Positions 17,348 to 29,235 of a stretch of 64,000 nucleotides of DNA are shown in pieces. The notes beneath the pieces are model-generated. The model was not told the DNA's origin. It did not search any database and saw only the letters and a list, made by a program, of their open reading frames with translations. The DNA is from Caryophanales bacterium (GTDB taxonomy: Bacteria; Bacillota; Bacilli; Exiguobacteriales; Exiguobacteriaceae): NCBI GenBank assembly GCA_902363455.1, contig CABJAC010000002.1, forward strand, positions 50,486 to 114,485, read 5' to 3'. The position numbers and the translations under genes were made by a program. Within the stretch, counting starts at the first letter, position 1. Each line of letters opens with the position of its first letter.

Positions 17348-18319
17348 TCATGGTTGTGTCGGTGGTTGGTAATGTTGAATTTTATCATCTTCATCAAATG
17401 AAATCGTAACATCGGTGATACCTTTTAAAATTCGGATTTGCAGTTCAAGCCGATCCTTGATATCGTCTGCCTGTGCAATCGTCAGGCCTGGATCCACTTC
17501 AATCTCAATTTCGACGTGGAAGTGGTCTCCTTCTTTGATGACTTCGAGTTTTTCGATATCACGGACTTCCGGATCGCGCATCAGGATTTCGCCGATTTTC
17601 GCCGTCAAGACTTCATCAATCTCACCAAGCGCACCGGCCGCATTTTGGATGAAGACGTTATACACGACATAAAACATCATTAATCCGATCAAAATTGAAG
17701 CGATTCCTTCTGCTTGATAAAACGACGTGTAATGCGAAATTAAGACTGCGATGATAGCGATGATACCACCGAGTGTCGCTACTAAATCTTCCATAAAGAC
17801 GAGGCGTGTCGCAGGTTTTGCCTGCGACAAGTTCGCAAAACTTTGACCGACCAGCGTCAGACCCCGGGATTTTAAACCGGTCTCGTGGGCGATCTCAATC
17901 ATCGCTTTATAGAAGACGCCGATTTCAAGGACCACACCGATCCCGAGAGCAGTCAAAATGATCCAAAGACCACTTGTCTTGTCGCCTGGAGCATGAAGGA
18001 TATGCAAGATACCTTCACGAATCGTTTCGTAGGCAAGGATCGCGACGACGAGAATCGCTGCGAGCAGGACAAGGTTAACGAGGCGGCCGAAGCCGTTCGG
18101 AAAGCGTTTGGTCGGTGCTTTTTTACTCAAAGCTGATCCGACGTACACGAAAAATTGGTTGGCTGCGTCACCAATCGTATGCATCATTTCCGCAAACATG
18201 GCGATGTTCCCGGTCAAGATGTAAGCGACGAATTTTATGATGGCAATAATGGTGTTAACGATGGCAGCAGCGAGAGCGGATTTATTTCCGCGCCTTAACA
18301 GCGTAAAAAAATTCGACAT
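17348..18319 (-). CDS. cation diffusion facilitator family transporter
   Basis: A 323-residue metal/proton antiporter of the CDF family. Helix 2 has EMMHTIGDAANQ, where the HxxxD pair normally coordinates Zn, Mn or Fe, and the C-terminal cytoplasmic domain (about 230-310, ending in VEIEIEVDPGLTIAQADDI) has the ferredoxin-like metallochaperone fold. The metal cannot be assigned. It begins 36 bases after gdh with a GGGAGG site and has no visible promoter of its own, so it is likely the third gene of the glcU-gdh transcript. Confidence 0.9.
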   Translation of the reverse strand: MSNFFTLLRRGNKSALAAAIVNTIIAIIKFVAYILTGNIAMFAEMMHTIGDAANQFFVYVGSALSKKAPTKRFPNGFGRLVNLVLLAAILVVAILAYETIREGILHILHAPGDKTSGLWIILTALGIGVVLEIGVFYKAMIEIAHETGLKSRGLTLVGQSFANLSQAKPATRLVFMEDLVATLGGIIAIIAVLISHYTSFYQAEGIASILIGLMMFYVVYNVFIQNAAGALGEIDEVLTAKIGEILMRDPEVRDIEKLEVIKEGDHFHVEIEIEVDPGLTIAQADDIKDRLELQIRILKGITDVTISFDEDDKIQHYQPPTQP

Positions 18320-18347
18320 GAGGATTCCTCCCTTTAGAGAGCAGAAA

Positions 18348-19156
<809 letters not shown>

Positions 19157-19159
19157 TTA

Positions 19160-20023
19160 TTATTGTTTCGTGAATCCAATCATGATGCCACCAACGACGA
19201 CTAAGATACAGCCGATGATAACAAACGTCATTTCTTTTTTTGTTTTTGCTTCTTTTAAAAGTACAACACCACCGATCGTCGAGATGACGACCCCGGTTTG
19301 TGATAATGAGAAGCTGGTCGCAACACCGACTTTAGCTGTTGCAAACAATAAGGCGATGTTCCCGACGGCCCACATCAGACCACCAATCGTATTGCCGGCT
19401 GTTTTCTTCGTGAACAGGTTGCCTTTACGAAGTGACAGCAGAAGGGCACTGATGACCATCCCGATTGCTTGCGGTAACACCGCTTCCCAACCGTTGATGT
19501 TGAACCAACGGGCGATGACGACATACCCGACATATCCGACCGTCGAGATCAACAGCAGGAGTAACCCTTTTCCGATGTTTTCATCCTGTTTGCTCTTATC
19601 TTCTTTATAGGAAGTAAAAGCAGCTCCGGCAACAATCAGGACGAGTGCACTGATGCCGAGGATCAAAGCGGTCCGATTCGACCATTCACCGAAAGCGAGA
19701 ACACCAAACAAAGAAGTTCCGACAAGTTGCATTCCGGTTGAGATTGGCATCGTTTTTGAGACACCCATCTGTTTGAAGGCTGCGAACTGATTCATTTGTC
19801 CGAGCGCCCAAAAAGCACCGGAGAAGAATCCGGCGATCCAAGCCGTTGTCGACAACTCAGGACTGACAAAAAAGAAGGTGATGATGGCGAAAATCAATGC
19901 ACCAAGTGTCGTTCCGATAATTTGTTGCTCCGTCGAACCACCGATTTTAGAGACGACTAACGGAAGTGTCCCCCACATCAAGGCGGGTACGAGCGCAATT
20001 AAGATATCAATCAAGTGTTTCAC
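19160..20023 (-). CDS. glcU: glucose uptake protein GlcU
   Basis: A 287-residue ten-helix sugar transporter of the GRP/DMT superfamily. Diagnostic segments are [18 protein letters not shown] at the start, [41 protein letters not shown] in the middle and [20 protein letters not shown] near the end. It imports glucose by proton symport. It heads an operon with gdh, so imported unphosphorylated glucose can be oxidised directly. A GAGGTGA site precedes the ATG. Confidence 0.93.
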   Translation of the reverse strand: MKHLIDILIALVPALMWGTLPLVVSKIGGSTEQQIIGTTLGALIFAIITFFFVSPELSTTAWIAGFFSGAFWALGQMNQFAAFKQMGVSKTMPISTGMQLVGTSLFGVLAFGEWSNRTALILGISALVLIVAGAAFTSYKEDKSKQDENIGKGLLLLLISTVGYVGYVVIARWFNINGWEAVLPQAIGMVISALLLSLRKGNLFTKKTAGNTIGGLMWAVGNIALLFATAKVGVATSFSLSQTGVVISTIGGVVLLKEAKTKKEMTFVIIGCILVVVGGIMIGFTKQ

Positions 20024-20056
20024 CTCTTCTGGTTTTGTATCTATCTATTTGAAGAT

Positions 20057-20082
20057 GTACCCGCAGAGCAGGCTTAAAAAAC
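20057..20082 (-). promoter_or_regulatory. candidate SigB promoter of glcU-gdh
   Basis: On the minus strand GTTTTT, 14 bases, GGGTAC. The SigB consensus is GTTTAA, 12-15 bases, GGGWAW, so there is one mismatch in the -10 and two in the -35. It sits about 34 bases before glcU. Confidence 0.45.
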
Positions 20083-20112
20083 ATATTGGATGGAAAGAAT
20101 GTTATTTGAATA

Positions 20113-20140
20113 TAAAAAAACGTCCTGTTGAAAGGACGTT
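20113..20140 (-). terminator. intrinsic terminator of the UbiB-like gene
   Basis: On the minus strand AACGTCC and GGACGTT arms, followed by seven T. Confidence 0.85.
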
Positions 20141-20147
20141 GTGGCGG

Positions 20148-21776
20148 TTATTTAAACGGTTCATCGGCAATCCGGACAATCTGACGTCCGATGCGCCGGG
20201 CATTCCATAAAGCAATAATAGCAATGGTGAGCGATGCGCCCATTAAATCATAGTGGGCCAAGAAGTAACCGGTATAACTGACCGGTAAACTGACGATCCC
20301 GACGAGAGAGCTGGTCCACTGACGAATTTTCAATGATTCCATATTGGCGACCCGAGAAAACTTCTGTTGCTCAAACAGCCGCCATCTTGTTGGTTCACTT
20401 AAGGCATCATTGACGAGACGCGGAAAGGCGAGTAATCGTGCCCCATAGGAGCCGGCAATCTGTAAGTAACGGTTTTGATTTTTTCCTTCGTCGTCGAGCC
20501 ATCTCCGGACCATCGGTTTTGCAAGCTCCAGTAAATTGATTTTCGGTGATAAGATTTGCAGGATCCCAAGAATCGTTGAAGCGGCACGACCGAAAAACGC
20601 AAACTCGGCCGGCAGTTGAATCGGTTCGTTTCGAACGAGTAATTCAATATCGGATAATACTTTTTCAATCAACTTCGTATCGACGTTCTCCATGTCACTT
20701 TCAAGATAGAAGGTGACCGCTTTTTCAATCGCTTGTCGAATGTTTTGTTTATTGGCATTTGGCAATAAAAAGCGTAAATCTTCGAGTCCGTCGACGATCG
20801 CATCATAATCGAGCGTAACAAACGACTGGAGAATGCGTTGAATGGCCCGCATATCATCAGCGGTCGTCGCCCCGATCATTCCGAAATCCAGCAAAACGAT
20901 TCGACCGTCACTTTGAACGAGCACGTTGCCGGGATGAGGATCGGCATGGAATTTCCCGCCGAACAACAGCTGTTCACCGGCATTTAAAAACAAGTTACGG
21001 GCCAGTTCATCCCGATCGATGTTGTGCTTCGCCAAGAAATCGAGATCCGTGATCCGGGTACCTTCGATCCACTCCATGACAAGCACACGGTTCGTACAAT
21101 GTCCTTCAAAGTAATCCGGAATATAAATGACAGGATTCGTCTCGTACATTTTCTTGAAGTACAGACCGTTTTTTAACTCTGTCCGGTAATTCAATTCATC
21201 TCCGATGACGAACACCATCTGACGGTACAGACTCTGTAAATCGGTTGATTTATTGAGGGACGTCCGGCGGAGCATCGCAATGACGAGGCGCATTGCCCGG
21301 AAATCGGTTTTGATGATTTGTTCGATATTCGGCCGTTGGACTTTAATGGCCACTTTGCGACCGTTTGATTTGAGGGTCGCACTGTAGACCTCACCAATCG
21401 AGGCAGAGGCAATCGGTCGGGGGGAAATATCATCGACGATGTCTTCGATCGTCGTTCCCCAGTCCTCTTCGATGATTTTACGGGATTCGCCGAGTTTGCT
21501 TGATGGGACCTTATCCACGAGCTCCGTCAGTTCCATTAAGACAGACGGAGGAAACAGGTCGGCCCGAATCGAGAGAAACTGTCCGAGTTTAATGAGAAGA
21601 CCTTCGAGACGAAGGGCTTTTTTCTTATAGTCACGCGCAATCGTAATCATAATGCGCTCAAATTCTTCATTATTCGTACCGGGTCGGTTCTTCCGGGTGA
21701 ATCGATAAATCGTCCAAATGTAACGAGCGAACATCGTTACAATGATGAAAATCCGATAAAGCGCCCAACGTTTCAT
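20148..21776 (-). CDS. ABC1/UbiB/ADCK-type atypical kinase
   Basis: A 542-residue protein with the UbiB-like kinase core and two C-terminal membrane segments. The KxGQ motif is in LEGLLIKLGQFLSIRADLFP, the alanine-rich nucleotide loop in RPIASASIGEVYSA, the VAIKVQRP lysine follows, and HADPHPGNVLV plus LLDFGMIG are the catalytic and metal loops. Relatives support quinone biosynthesis or lipid homeostasis in the membrane, probably as ATPases rather than protein kinases. It is monocistronic, with GGTGA before the ATG. Confidence 0.9.
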   Translation of the reverse strand: MKRWALYRIFIIVTMFARYIWTIYRFTRKNRPGTNNEEFERIMITIARDYKKKALRLEGLLIKLGQFLSIRADLFPPSVLMELTELVDKVPSSKLGESRKIIEEDWGTTIEDIVDDISPRPIASASIGEVYSATLKSNGRKVAIKVQRPNIEQIIKTDFRAMRLVIAMLRRTSLNKSTDLQSLYRQMVFVIGDELNYRTELKNGLYFKKMYETNPVIYIPDYFEGHCTNRVLVMEWIEGTRITDLDFLAKHNIDRDELARNLFLNAGEQLLFGGKFHADPHPGNVLVQSDGRIVLLDFGMIGATTADDMRAIQRILQSFVTLDYDAIVDGLEDLRFLLPNANKQNIRQAIEKAVTFYLESDMENVDTKLIEKVLSDIELLVRNEPIQLPAEFAFFGRAASTILGILQILSPKINLLELAKPMVRRWLDDEGKNQNRYLQIAGSYGARLLAFPRLVNDALSEPTRWRLFEQQKFSRVANMESLKIRQWTSSLVGIVSLPVSYTGYFLAHYDLMGASLTIAIIALWNARRIGRQIVRIADEPFK

Positions 21777-21941
21777 ACGTTCACCTAGCTTCCTCTACAG
21801 TTTGTTTCAGTATAGGTTACTTTACCTAAAAACGACACTTACAAACGGTCGAATCGGTGACAGAAAAAATAAGCTTGCCGGAATTGAAAAAGAGCGTATA
21901 GTAAGTATTGGAATTTCTATTGAGAAAGGTGAAATGTGCGT

Positions 21942-22553
21942 ATGTCCTGGGACTTATTAAATATCATTGGAACGGTAGCATTTGCGATGAGTGGCGCAAT
22001 TGTCGCGATGGAAGAAAAGTATGATTTGTTTGGCGTTTGGCTGCTCGCGTTAATCACGGCCTTTGGTGGCGGTGCCATCCGTAATCTCTTGATCGGAGTC
22101 CCGGTTTCTGCGCTTTGGTCGCAAGGCGGACTGTTTTTAATTGCGATTTTAGTCGCTTTGTTGATTTTCATTTTACCGCAGTTATTTTTACCACATTGGA
22201 CACGATGGGGCGTTCTTGCTGATGCACTCGGTTTATCGGCATTTGCGATTCAAGGTGCGTTGATGGCTTCCGCCAAAGGATTGCCGTTATCGGCAACGAT
22301 TTCTGCAGCCGTCTTGACGGGAGTCGGCGGTGGGGTCATCCGCGACTTACTCGCAGGACGTAAGCCGCTTGTTTTGCATAAAGAAATCTATGCGATGTGG
22401 GCCGTCATGGCGGCACTCGTCATCGACCGGTTTGAATTGACGAATCCGCTTCATTTGTTCACATTACTGGGACTGATTACGATTTTACGTATGCTATCCT
22501 ATTATTATGAATGGAATTTACCAGCACGACGTTTAGGGGGAGAAAAAGAATGA
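21942..22553 (+). CDS. TRIC channel family (UPF0126) membrane protein
   Basis: A 203-residue seven-helix protein built of two similar halves, each carrying the glycine-rich signature: TAFGGGAIRNLLIG and LTGVGGGVIRDLLAG. These belong to the TRIC family of monovalent cation channels, called YvgT-like in Bacillus. ATG 21942 lies 9 bases after AAAGGTGA; a GTG at 21936 is also possible. The stop overlaps the start of the DUF423 gene by 4 bases (ATGA), indicating translational coupling. Confidence 0.88.
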   Translation: MSWDLLNIIGTVAFAMSGAIVAMEEKYDLFGVWLLALITAFGGGAIRNLLIGVPVSALWSQGGLFLIAILVALLIFILPQLFLPHWTRWGVLADALGLSAFAIQGALMASAKGLPLSATISAAVLTGVGGGVIRDLLAGRKPLVLHKEIYAMWAVMAALVIDRFELTNPLHLFTLLGLITILRMLSYYYEWNLPARRLGGEKE

Positions 22554-22918
22554 AAATCTTAATCATGATTGGTGCGCTGTCGATGATGATGGCAGTGGCA
22601 CTCGGGGCGTTTGGCGCTCACGCGCTAAAAGATATGTTGTCCGAGCGGATGCTCGCGAACTGGCAAACCGGTGTCCTTTATCAGATGGTTCACTCGCTTG
22701 GCATTTTGGCACTGGGCGGGATGTTATTAAAAGTGTCGATTTCACAATTTTCACTGGCCGGCTGGTTGATGCTCGCCGGGATCGTCTTCTTCTCCGGCAG
22801 CCTGTACGTGATGGCGTTGACAGGAGTGACGAAGCTGGGGGCGATTACACCAATTGGTGGTGTCCTGTTCATCGCGGCTTGGATTTTTGTCGCCATCGGG
22901 GCGTATAAAGGATTGTAA
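22550..22918 (+). CDS. DUF423 membrane protein (YwdK-like)
   Basis: A 122-residue protein with four hydrophobic helices. GALSMMMAVALGAFGAHALKD and MVHSLGILALGG are the conserved DUF423 blocks, and GAITPIGGVLFIAAW the C-terminal one. Function is unknown. ATG at 22550 follows AGGGGGAG and overlaps the upstream stop codon, so it is translated together with the TRIC-family gene. Confidence 0.85.
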   Translation: MKILIMIGALSMMMAVALGAFGAHALKDMLSERMLANWQTGVLYQMVHSLGILALGGMLLKVSISQFSLAGWLMLAGIVFFSGSLYVMALTGVTKLGAITPIGGVLFIAAWIFVAIGAYKGL

Positions 22919-22922
22919 CAGT

Positions 22923-22985
22923 AAGGATCTACTCGCTTCACGTGACTCGAACAGAGAAACGGATGAAGCGGATAGATCCTTTTTT
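22923..22985 (+). terminator. terminator of the TRIC-DUF423 operon
   Basis: AAGGATCTA...CGCTTCA pairs with TGAAGCG...TAGATCCTT around a 20-base loop, then six T. Confidence 0.7.
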
Positions 22986-22994
22986 GATAAACGC

Positions 22995-23032
22995 AAAAAA
23001 ACCGGCAAACAGAACATCGTCTGTTCACCGGT
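22995..23032 (-). terminator. terminator of the 49-residue ORF
   Basis: On the minus strand ACCGG-GAACAG pairs with CTGTTT-CCGGT, followed by seven T. It supports a real transcript ending after the small ORF. Confidence 0.8.
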
Positions 23033-23060
23033 ACGATATAGAGCGATGGAAGCAAGTGCT

Positions 23061-23210
23061 TCAGCGCTTTGCAGGTTGTGTTTTATTTAGCTTCGATAAT
23101 GCTTGCTCATAGCGATCCAGCACACGTTCCGCGACTGGTTTTAGCTCTTTTGAAAGCACAGCGAATTGCAATTCACGCGATCGGGTTGATCGGTTCATAG
23201 CATTCCCCAT
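23061..23210 (-). CDS. small basic protein, 49 residues
   Basis: A short open frame preceded at 7 bases by GGAGG and followed by an intrinsic terminator on the same strand. The product begins MGNAMNRSTRSRELQF and is helical and basic, with VAERVLDRYEQALSKL resembling an amphipathic helix. No membrane segment is present. It lies 93 bases after hemQ and may be co-transcribed with it, since no terminator separates them. The family was not recognised. Confidence 0.65.
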   Translation of the reverse strand: MGNAMNRSTRSRELQFAVLSKELKPVAERVLDRYEQALSKLNKTQPAKR

Positions 23211-23303
23211 GGTAATTCCTCCTTCAGGTACAAATCTAACAGTTTTTGTGGCCGCAAAGAGTATATTCCCGTAGGGTTTTCCTATGAAACGTGATTTAGC
23301 AGA

Positions 23304-24080
23304 TTAAAGTGCGAAATGTGCTTCGAGATCTGCTGACTCCAGACGGTTCCCGATGAAGAACTCACCGAATTCGCCATATTTCGCGCTGACTTCGTCAAAC
23401 CGCATTTCATAGACGATTTTCTTGAACTGGAGAATATCGTTGGCGAAGAGCGTGACGCCCCATTCCCAATCGTCAAATCCGGTTGATCCGCCGATGATTT
23501 GTTGAATCTTGCCGGCATAGCTTCGACCGATCATCCCATGACGATACATCAGCTCTTTCCTTTTCTCCATCGAAAGCGTATACCAGTTATCGCCGTCGCG
23601 GCGTGATTTGCTCATCGGATAGAAACAGATATGCTTCGATTTTGGCAGGATCGGATAGAGACGGTCGCGGACATACGGATTTTCGTAGGGATTGCCTTCT
23701 CCTGAACCGCGGTACGTTCCAAGTTCGACAACGGACACATACGAATAAGTTGGAATCAAATAGTCGTATAAATCAAGTTTCTGCATTTTGACTTCGACGT
23801 CTTGAATGTCTTCCATCGTCGGACGAAGCACCATCAAGACGAGATCCGCTTTTTGACCGATGATTGTATAGAGGGCATGACTGCCTTCTTTTTGTTCTTC
23901 GACTTGTGCGAGTTCTGCCAAGAAAGCCTGAAATTCTTGCACCATCTTGCTCCGGACAGAAGCGTCGACTTGTTTCAAACGCGCCCAGTCAATTCGGCGG
24001 AAATCATGGAATGTATACCAGCCGTCGAGTGTTTCGGCAGCTTGTTGCGTAACGGTTGGTTCGGATGATTGATGTTGCAT
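23304..24080 (-). CDS. hemQ: coproheme decarboxylase HemQ
   Basis: A 258-residue enzyme of the chlorite-dismutase fold performing the last step of Gram-positive heme synthesis: two oxidative decarboxylations of coproheme to heme b. Signature segments are LDGWYTFHDFRRIDW, CFYPMSKSRR with the reactive tyrosine, ELMYRHGMIGRSYAGKI with the proximal histidine and DDWEWGVTLFANDILQFKKIVYEMRFDEVSAKYGEFG. Its presence implies the coproporphyrin-dependent pathway. It is divergent from pta, as in B. subtilis. AGGAGG precedes the ATG. Confidence 0.96.
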   Translation of the reverse strand: MQHQSSEPTVTQQAAETLDGWYTFHDFRRIDWARLKQVDASVRSKMVQEFQAFLAELAQVEEQKEGSHALYTIIGQKADLVLMVLRPTMEDIQDVEVKMQKLDLYDYLIPTYSYVSVVELGTYRGSGEGNPYENPYVRDRLYPILPKSKHICFYPMSKSRRDGDNWYTLSMEKRKELMYRHGMIGRSYAGKIQQIIGGSTGFDDWEWGVTLFANDILQFKKIVYEMRFDEVSAKYGEFGEFFIGNRLESADLEAHFAL

Positions 24081-24425
24081 AAAAAAACCTCCTGAATCTG
24101 TAATAGTAAACGTGTTAATCCATGTTCAATCTTACCATATCTTTTTGTCTTCCCCGTAAGAAAACGGGTTCTATTTTAAGCCGGGACCGACATACAAAAA
24201 TGGAAAGCGGGGTATGAGTTAAAAGGGTGTGATGAACCGGTTCGCTTTTTGTCTGTACTATATTGAAAAAAATACTGTAATAGTATTCAAAAAGTCAGTC
24301 GTAAGAATGAAAAACACACTTTTTTGCAAATTGTTTTAACAACGAAACAGAACTGTGTATAATGAACAATGGAATGGAATAACAACAGAAACCGACACTT
24401 ATTCGCCACAAAAGGAGCTAATACC
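24081..24425. other. hemQ-pta divergent intergenic region
   Basis: It carries a TATAAT (24354-24359) for pta with only a poor -35, a palindrome with GAACCGGTTC at 24234-24243 and an inverted repeat AATACT-GTAAT-AGTATT at 24271-24287 upstream of it. No small ORF or riboswitch was seen. Confidence 0.4.
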
Positions 24426-25412
24426 ATGCAATTATTCGAAATGCTTGAGACAAAAGTCAAAGCCCATCAACCAACGATCGTTTTCCCTGAAGGAATCGAT
24501 GCCCGTGTTCTTGGTGCAGCTGTACGTTTGAAAAAAGACGGTTTGGTCACACCAATCGTCATCGGACCACGTGCTCAAATCGAAGAGACAGCAGCAACGA
24601 ATAACATCGACGTTGCGGATCTCGAAACGATTGATCCGGCTTCATATGAAGGAATCGAAGAATTAGTTGCCTCATTCGTCGAGCGTCGTAAAGGAAAAGC
24701 AACAGCCGAGCAAGCACGCGCGCTCATTCTTAAAGACGTCAACACGTTCGGTACGATGCTCGTTCATACGGGAAAAGCAGAAGGTCTTGTTTCAGGCGCG
24801 ATGCACGCAACAGGTGATACGGTTCGTCCAGCACTTCAAATCATCAAAATGCAAGAGGGTTATAAAAAGACATCAGGTGTCTTTATTATGGTACGTGACG
24901 ACGAGCAATATGTGTTCGCTGACTGTGCGATCAACATTGCACCGGACGCAAACGATTTAGCAGAAAACGCGATCGCTTCTGCGAAAACAGCAAAAACATT
25001 CGGTATTGATCCGAAAGTTGCTTTGCTCAGCTTCTCGACAAAAGGTTCAGCAAAATCACCGGAAACAGAACGTGTCGTCGAAGCAACACGTCTTGCAAAA
25101 GAACGGGCGCCAGAACTCGCAATCGACGGAGAATTACAATTTGATGCAGCATTCGTCCCGAGTGTCGCGAAATCAAAAGCACCGGAGTCGGATGTTGCCG
25201 GTCAAGCGAACGTCTTCATCTTCCCAAGCCTTGAGTCTGGAAACATCGGCTACAAAATCGCACAACGTCTCGGTGGTTTTGAAGCCATCGGACCAATCCT
25301 CCAAGGACTTAACAAACCGGTTAACGATCTCTCGCGCGGATGTAACGAAGAAGACGTCTACAAATTGGCAATCATTACGGCAGCACAAGCTGTTGAAGAA
25401 CGCCAAGCATAA
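24426..25412 (+). CDS. pta: phosphate acetyltransferase
   Basis: A 328-residue enzyme interconverting acetyl-CoA and acetyl phosphate in overflow metabolism. It is the short, single-domain form. Conserved blocks include IVFPEGIDARVLGAA, GLVSGAMHATGDTVRPALQI, SFSTKGSAKSPETERV and PSLESGNIGYKIAQRLGG. ATG 24426 follows AAAGGAG at 8 bases. The nearest terminator downstream is the riboswitch stem before xpt, so pta transcripts may run into the purine-salvage operon. Confidence 0.96.
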   Translation: MQLFEMLETKVKAHQPTIVFPEGIDARVLGAAVRLKKDGLVTPIVIGPRAQIEETAATNNIDVADLETIDPASYEGIEELVASFVERRKGKATAEQARALILKDVNTFGTMLVHTGKAEGLVSGAMHATGDTVRPALQIIKMQEGYKKTSGVFIMVRDDEQYVFADCAINIAPDANDLAENAIASAKTAKTFGIDPKVALLSFSTKGSAKSPETERVVEATRLAKERAPELAIDGELQFDAAFVPSVAKSKAPESDVAGQANVFIFPSLESGNIGYKIAQRLGGFEAIGPILQGLNKPVNDLSRGCNEEDVYKLAIITAAQAVEERQA

Positions 25413-25495
25413 GCCATTTTCGAAAAAGACTTTACTTTTTCAGCGAACTCCGTAAAATGGAACACATCACGCATCAACGAATAAACGTATAGCAA

Positions 25496-25564
25496 CGCTC
25501 GTATAATAGTGGGGATTGGCCCACGAGTCTCTACCGGATCGCCGTAACGATCCGACTACGGGTG
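25496..25564 (+). ncRNA. guanine-type purine riboswitch aptamer
   Basis: The three-way junction is clear: GTATAATAGTGG, the P2 hairpin loop GATTGGC, TCTCTACC in J2/3, P3 GGATC/GATCC with CCGTAA loop, then GACTACGGG. The specificity base in GACTA is C (25556), meaning guanine or hypoxanthine rather than adenine. A weak promoter TTTACT, 16 bases, TAAAAT lies at 25431-25458. Confidence 0.93.
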
Positions 25565-25568
25565 GTGA

Positions 25569-27541
<1,973 letters not shown>

Positions 27542-27561
27542 GATTTGTAACTTCTAAGAGG

Positions 27562-27604
27562 GGAGCAGTCCGCTATACTATTTCGTATAGACGGTTGCTC
27601 CTTT
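27562..27604 (+). terminator. terminator of xpt-pbuX
   Basis: GGAGCA and TGCTCC outer arms, a TATAC/GTATA inner stem, then TTT. Confidence 0.7.
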
Positions 27605-27664
27605 CATGTTACGTTACATAAATCAGAATATTTCGAGTATCTGTGTTTGAACAAAAATATCACG

Positions 27665-27678
27665 TGAAAACGTTTACA
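27665..27678. promoter_or_regulatory. cre site (CcpA operator)
   Basis: TGAAAACGTTTACA matches TGWAANCGNTNWCA at every position. It overlaps the -35 (TTTACA) of a promoter whose -10 is TATACT at 27697-27702, 18 bases on, so CcpA should repress the following permease when preferred sugars are present. Confidence 0.8.
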
Positions 27679-27764
27679 AAACGGACACAATTTCATTATA
27701 CTGACAACGTAGCGGTTAGGGGAACTGCTAGGAAACAAACAGAGACGGGAAGGACGTCGTACAG

Positions 27765-29141
27765 ATGAAACAACAGACAGAACTGAATCGGGGATTGGAA
27801 GAACGTCACATTACATTGATGTCGCTGGGGGCGGCAATTGGTGTCGGGTTGTTCTTGGGATCGGCCAAGGCGATTCAATTGGCAGGTCCGGGAATACTGA
27901 TCGGCTACTTAATCGGTGGTCTTATTATCTTCATCATCATGCGAGCACTTGGGGAGCTTGCAGTCCGGGAACCGGTATCCGGCAGTTTTGCCGAGTACGC
28001 CCGGAAATATGTCAGTCCGTTAGCCGGATTCCTGACAGGATGGAATTATTGGTTGCTCTGGATTTTCACATGTATGGCTGAAATTACGGCAGTCGGGATT
28101 TATATGCAAGAATGGTTCCCGAACTCGCCGACCTGGATGTGGGCACTTGGTGCGCTCATCTTAATGACGAGCATCAATTTCATTGCCGTTAAATTTTATG
28201 GGGAATTTGAATTTTGGTTTGCGTTGATTAAAATCGTCGCCATCGTCGCAATGATCATTCTTGGTATGCTAACTATTATCATCGGCTTCGGGAACGACGG
28301 TACACCGGTCGGGATTTCAAACCTCTGGTCGAATGGTGGGTTCTTACCAAACGGCTTTGGTGGTGTCTTGCTTGCGATGCAAATGGTCATGTTTGCGTTC
28401 TTAGGAATTGAAGTGATTGGGGTCACAGCAGGGGAAGCAAAAAATCCGAAGAAAACGATTCGTAAGGCGGTCAACAACGTCTTCTTGCGGATTCTCGTGT
28501 TCTATATCGGAGCATTGTTCGTCATTCTGTCGATTTATCCATGGAATCAAGTCGGTCAGAATAACAGTAGTCCGTTTGTATTATTGTTTGAATCACTTGG
28601 TATTCCGGCAGCGGCCGGTATCATCAACTTTGTCGTCTTGACGGCCGCGTTGTCGTCATGTAACTCAGGGATTTTCTCGACGGCACGGATGATGATGAAC
28701 TTGTCGCAAAACCAGGAAGCGCCAAAACGATTCGCGAAGATTTCAAAAAATGGTGTTCCGGCACTGGCAACGATTCTCTCGGGCGTCGCGTTGTTAGTCG
28801 GCGTGGCCTTGAACTACTTCTTGCCGGAAGATGTGTTTGCGATCGTCACAAGTATCGCGACATTCGGAGCCGTCTGGACATGGGCGATGATCTTGATTGC
28901 TCAAATGCGGGCACGAAAAGTGCATGGTACGGCTGAATTCGCTGTTCCGTTTTTCCCGATTGCGAACTATCTTGCGTTAGCCGCACTCGCAGGTGTCATC
29001 GTCTTGATGGCGTTTGATGCGGATACGCGGATCGCACTTGTCGTTGGACCACTCTGGTACGTGATTTTGATTGCCGTCTATTATGCACGGGGAATGCATA
29101 AACAAAAGCGTCAACCACTCGATCAAGCGTCCGGGGAATAA
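27765..29141 (+). CDS. amino acid permease, APC family (AapA/ProY-like)
   Basis: A 458-residue permease of the AAT branch with 12 helices. Helix 1 reads MSLGAAIGVGLFLGSAKAIQLAGPG, helix 3 region FLTGWNYWLLWIFTCMAEITAVGIYMQEW, and FAFLGIEVIGVTAGEAKNPKKTI marks helix 6. It resembles AapA, ProY and AnsP type transporters for small neutral amino acids, without a certain substrate. A perfect cre site over its promoter shows that the amino acid probably serves as a carbon or energy source. A terminator follows directly. Confidence 0.9.
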   Translation: MKQQTELNRGLEERHITLMSLGAAIGVGLFLGSAKAIQLAGPGILIGYLIGGLIIFIIMRALGELAVREPVSGSFAEYARKYVSPLAGFLTGWNYWLLWIFTCMAEITAVGIYMQEWFPNSPTWMWALGALILMTSINFIAVKFYGEFEFWFALIKIVAIVAMIILGMLTIIIGFGNDGTPVGISNLWSNGGFLPNGFGGVLLAMQMVMFAFLGIEVIGVTAGEAKNPKKTIRKAVNNVFLRILVFYIGALFVILSIYPWNQVGQNNSSPFVLLFESLGIPAAAGIINFVVLTAALSSCNSGIFSTARMMMNLSQNQEAPKRFAKISKNGVPALATILSGVALLVGVALNYFLPEDVFAIVTSIATFGAVWTWAMILIAQMRARKVHGTAEFAVPFFPIANYLALAALAGVIVLMAFDADTRIALVVGPLWYVILIAVYYARGMHKQKRQPLDQASGE

Positions 29142-29149
29142 TAATAGGA

Positions 29150-29175
29150 GAGATCAGTTGCGGCTGGTCTCTTTT
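29150..29175 (+). terminator. terminator of the cre-controlled permease
   Basis: GAGATCAG pairs with CTGGTCTC, followed by TTTTG. Confidence 0.75.
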
Positions 29176-29235
29176 GTTCTGTTTCAGCGTCAGTTTTGCT
29201 ACACTGGACACAGATACGTCAGAGGAGGAATAATC

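Noticed and set aside
24181..24260. cre site activating pta
   Set aside because: The best candidates around the GAACCGGTTC palindrome miss three or more essential positions.
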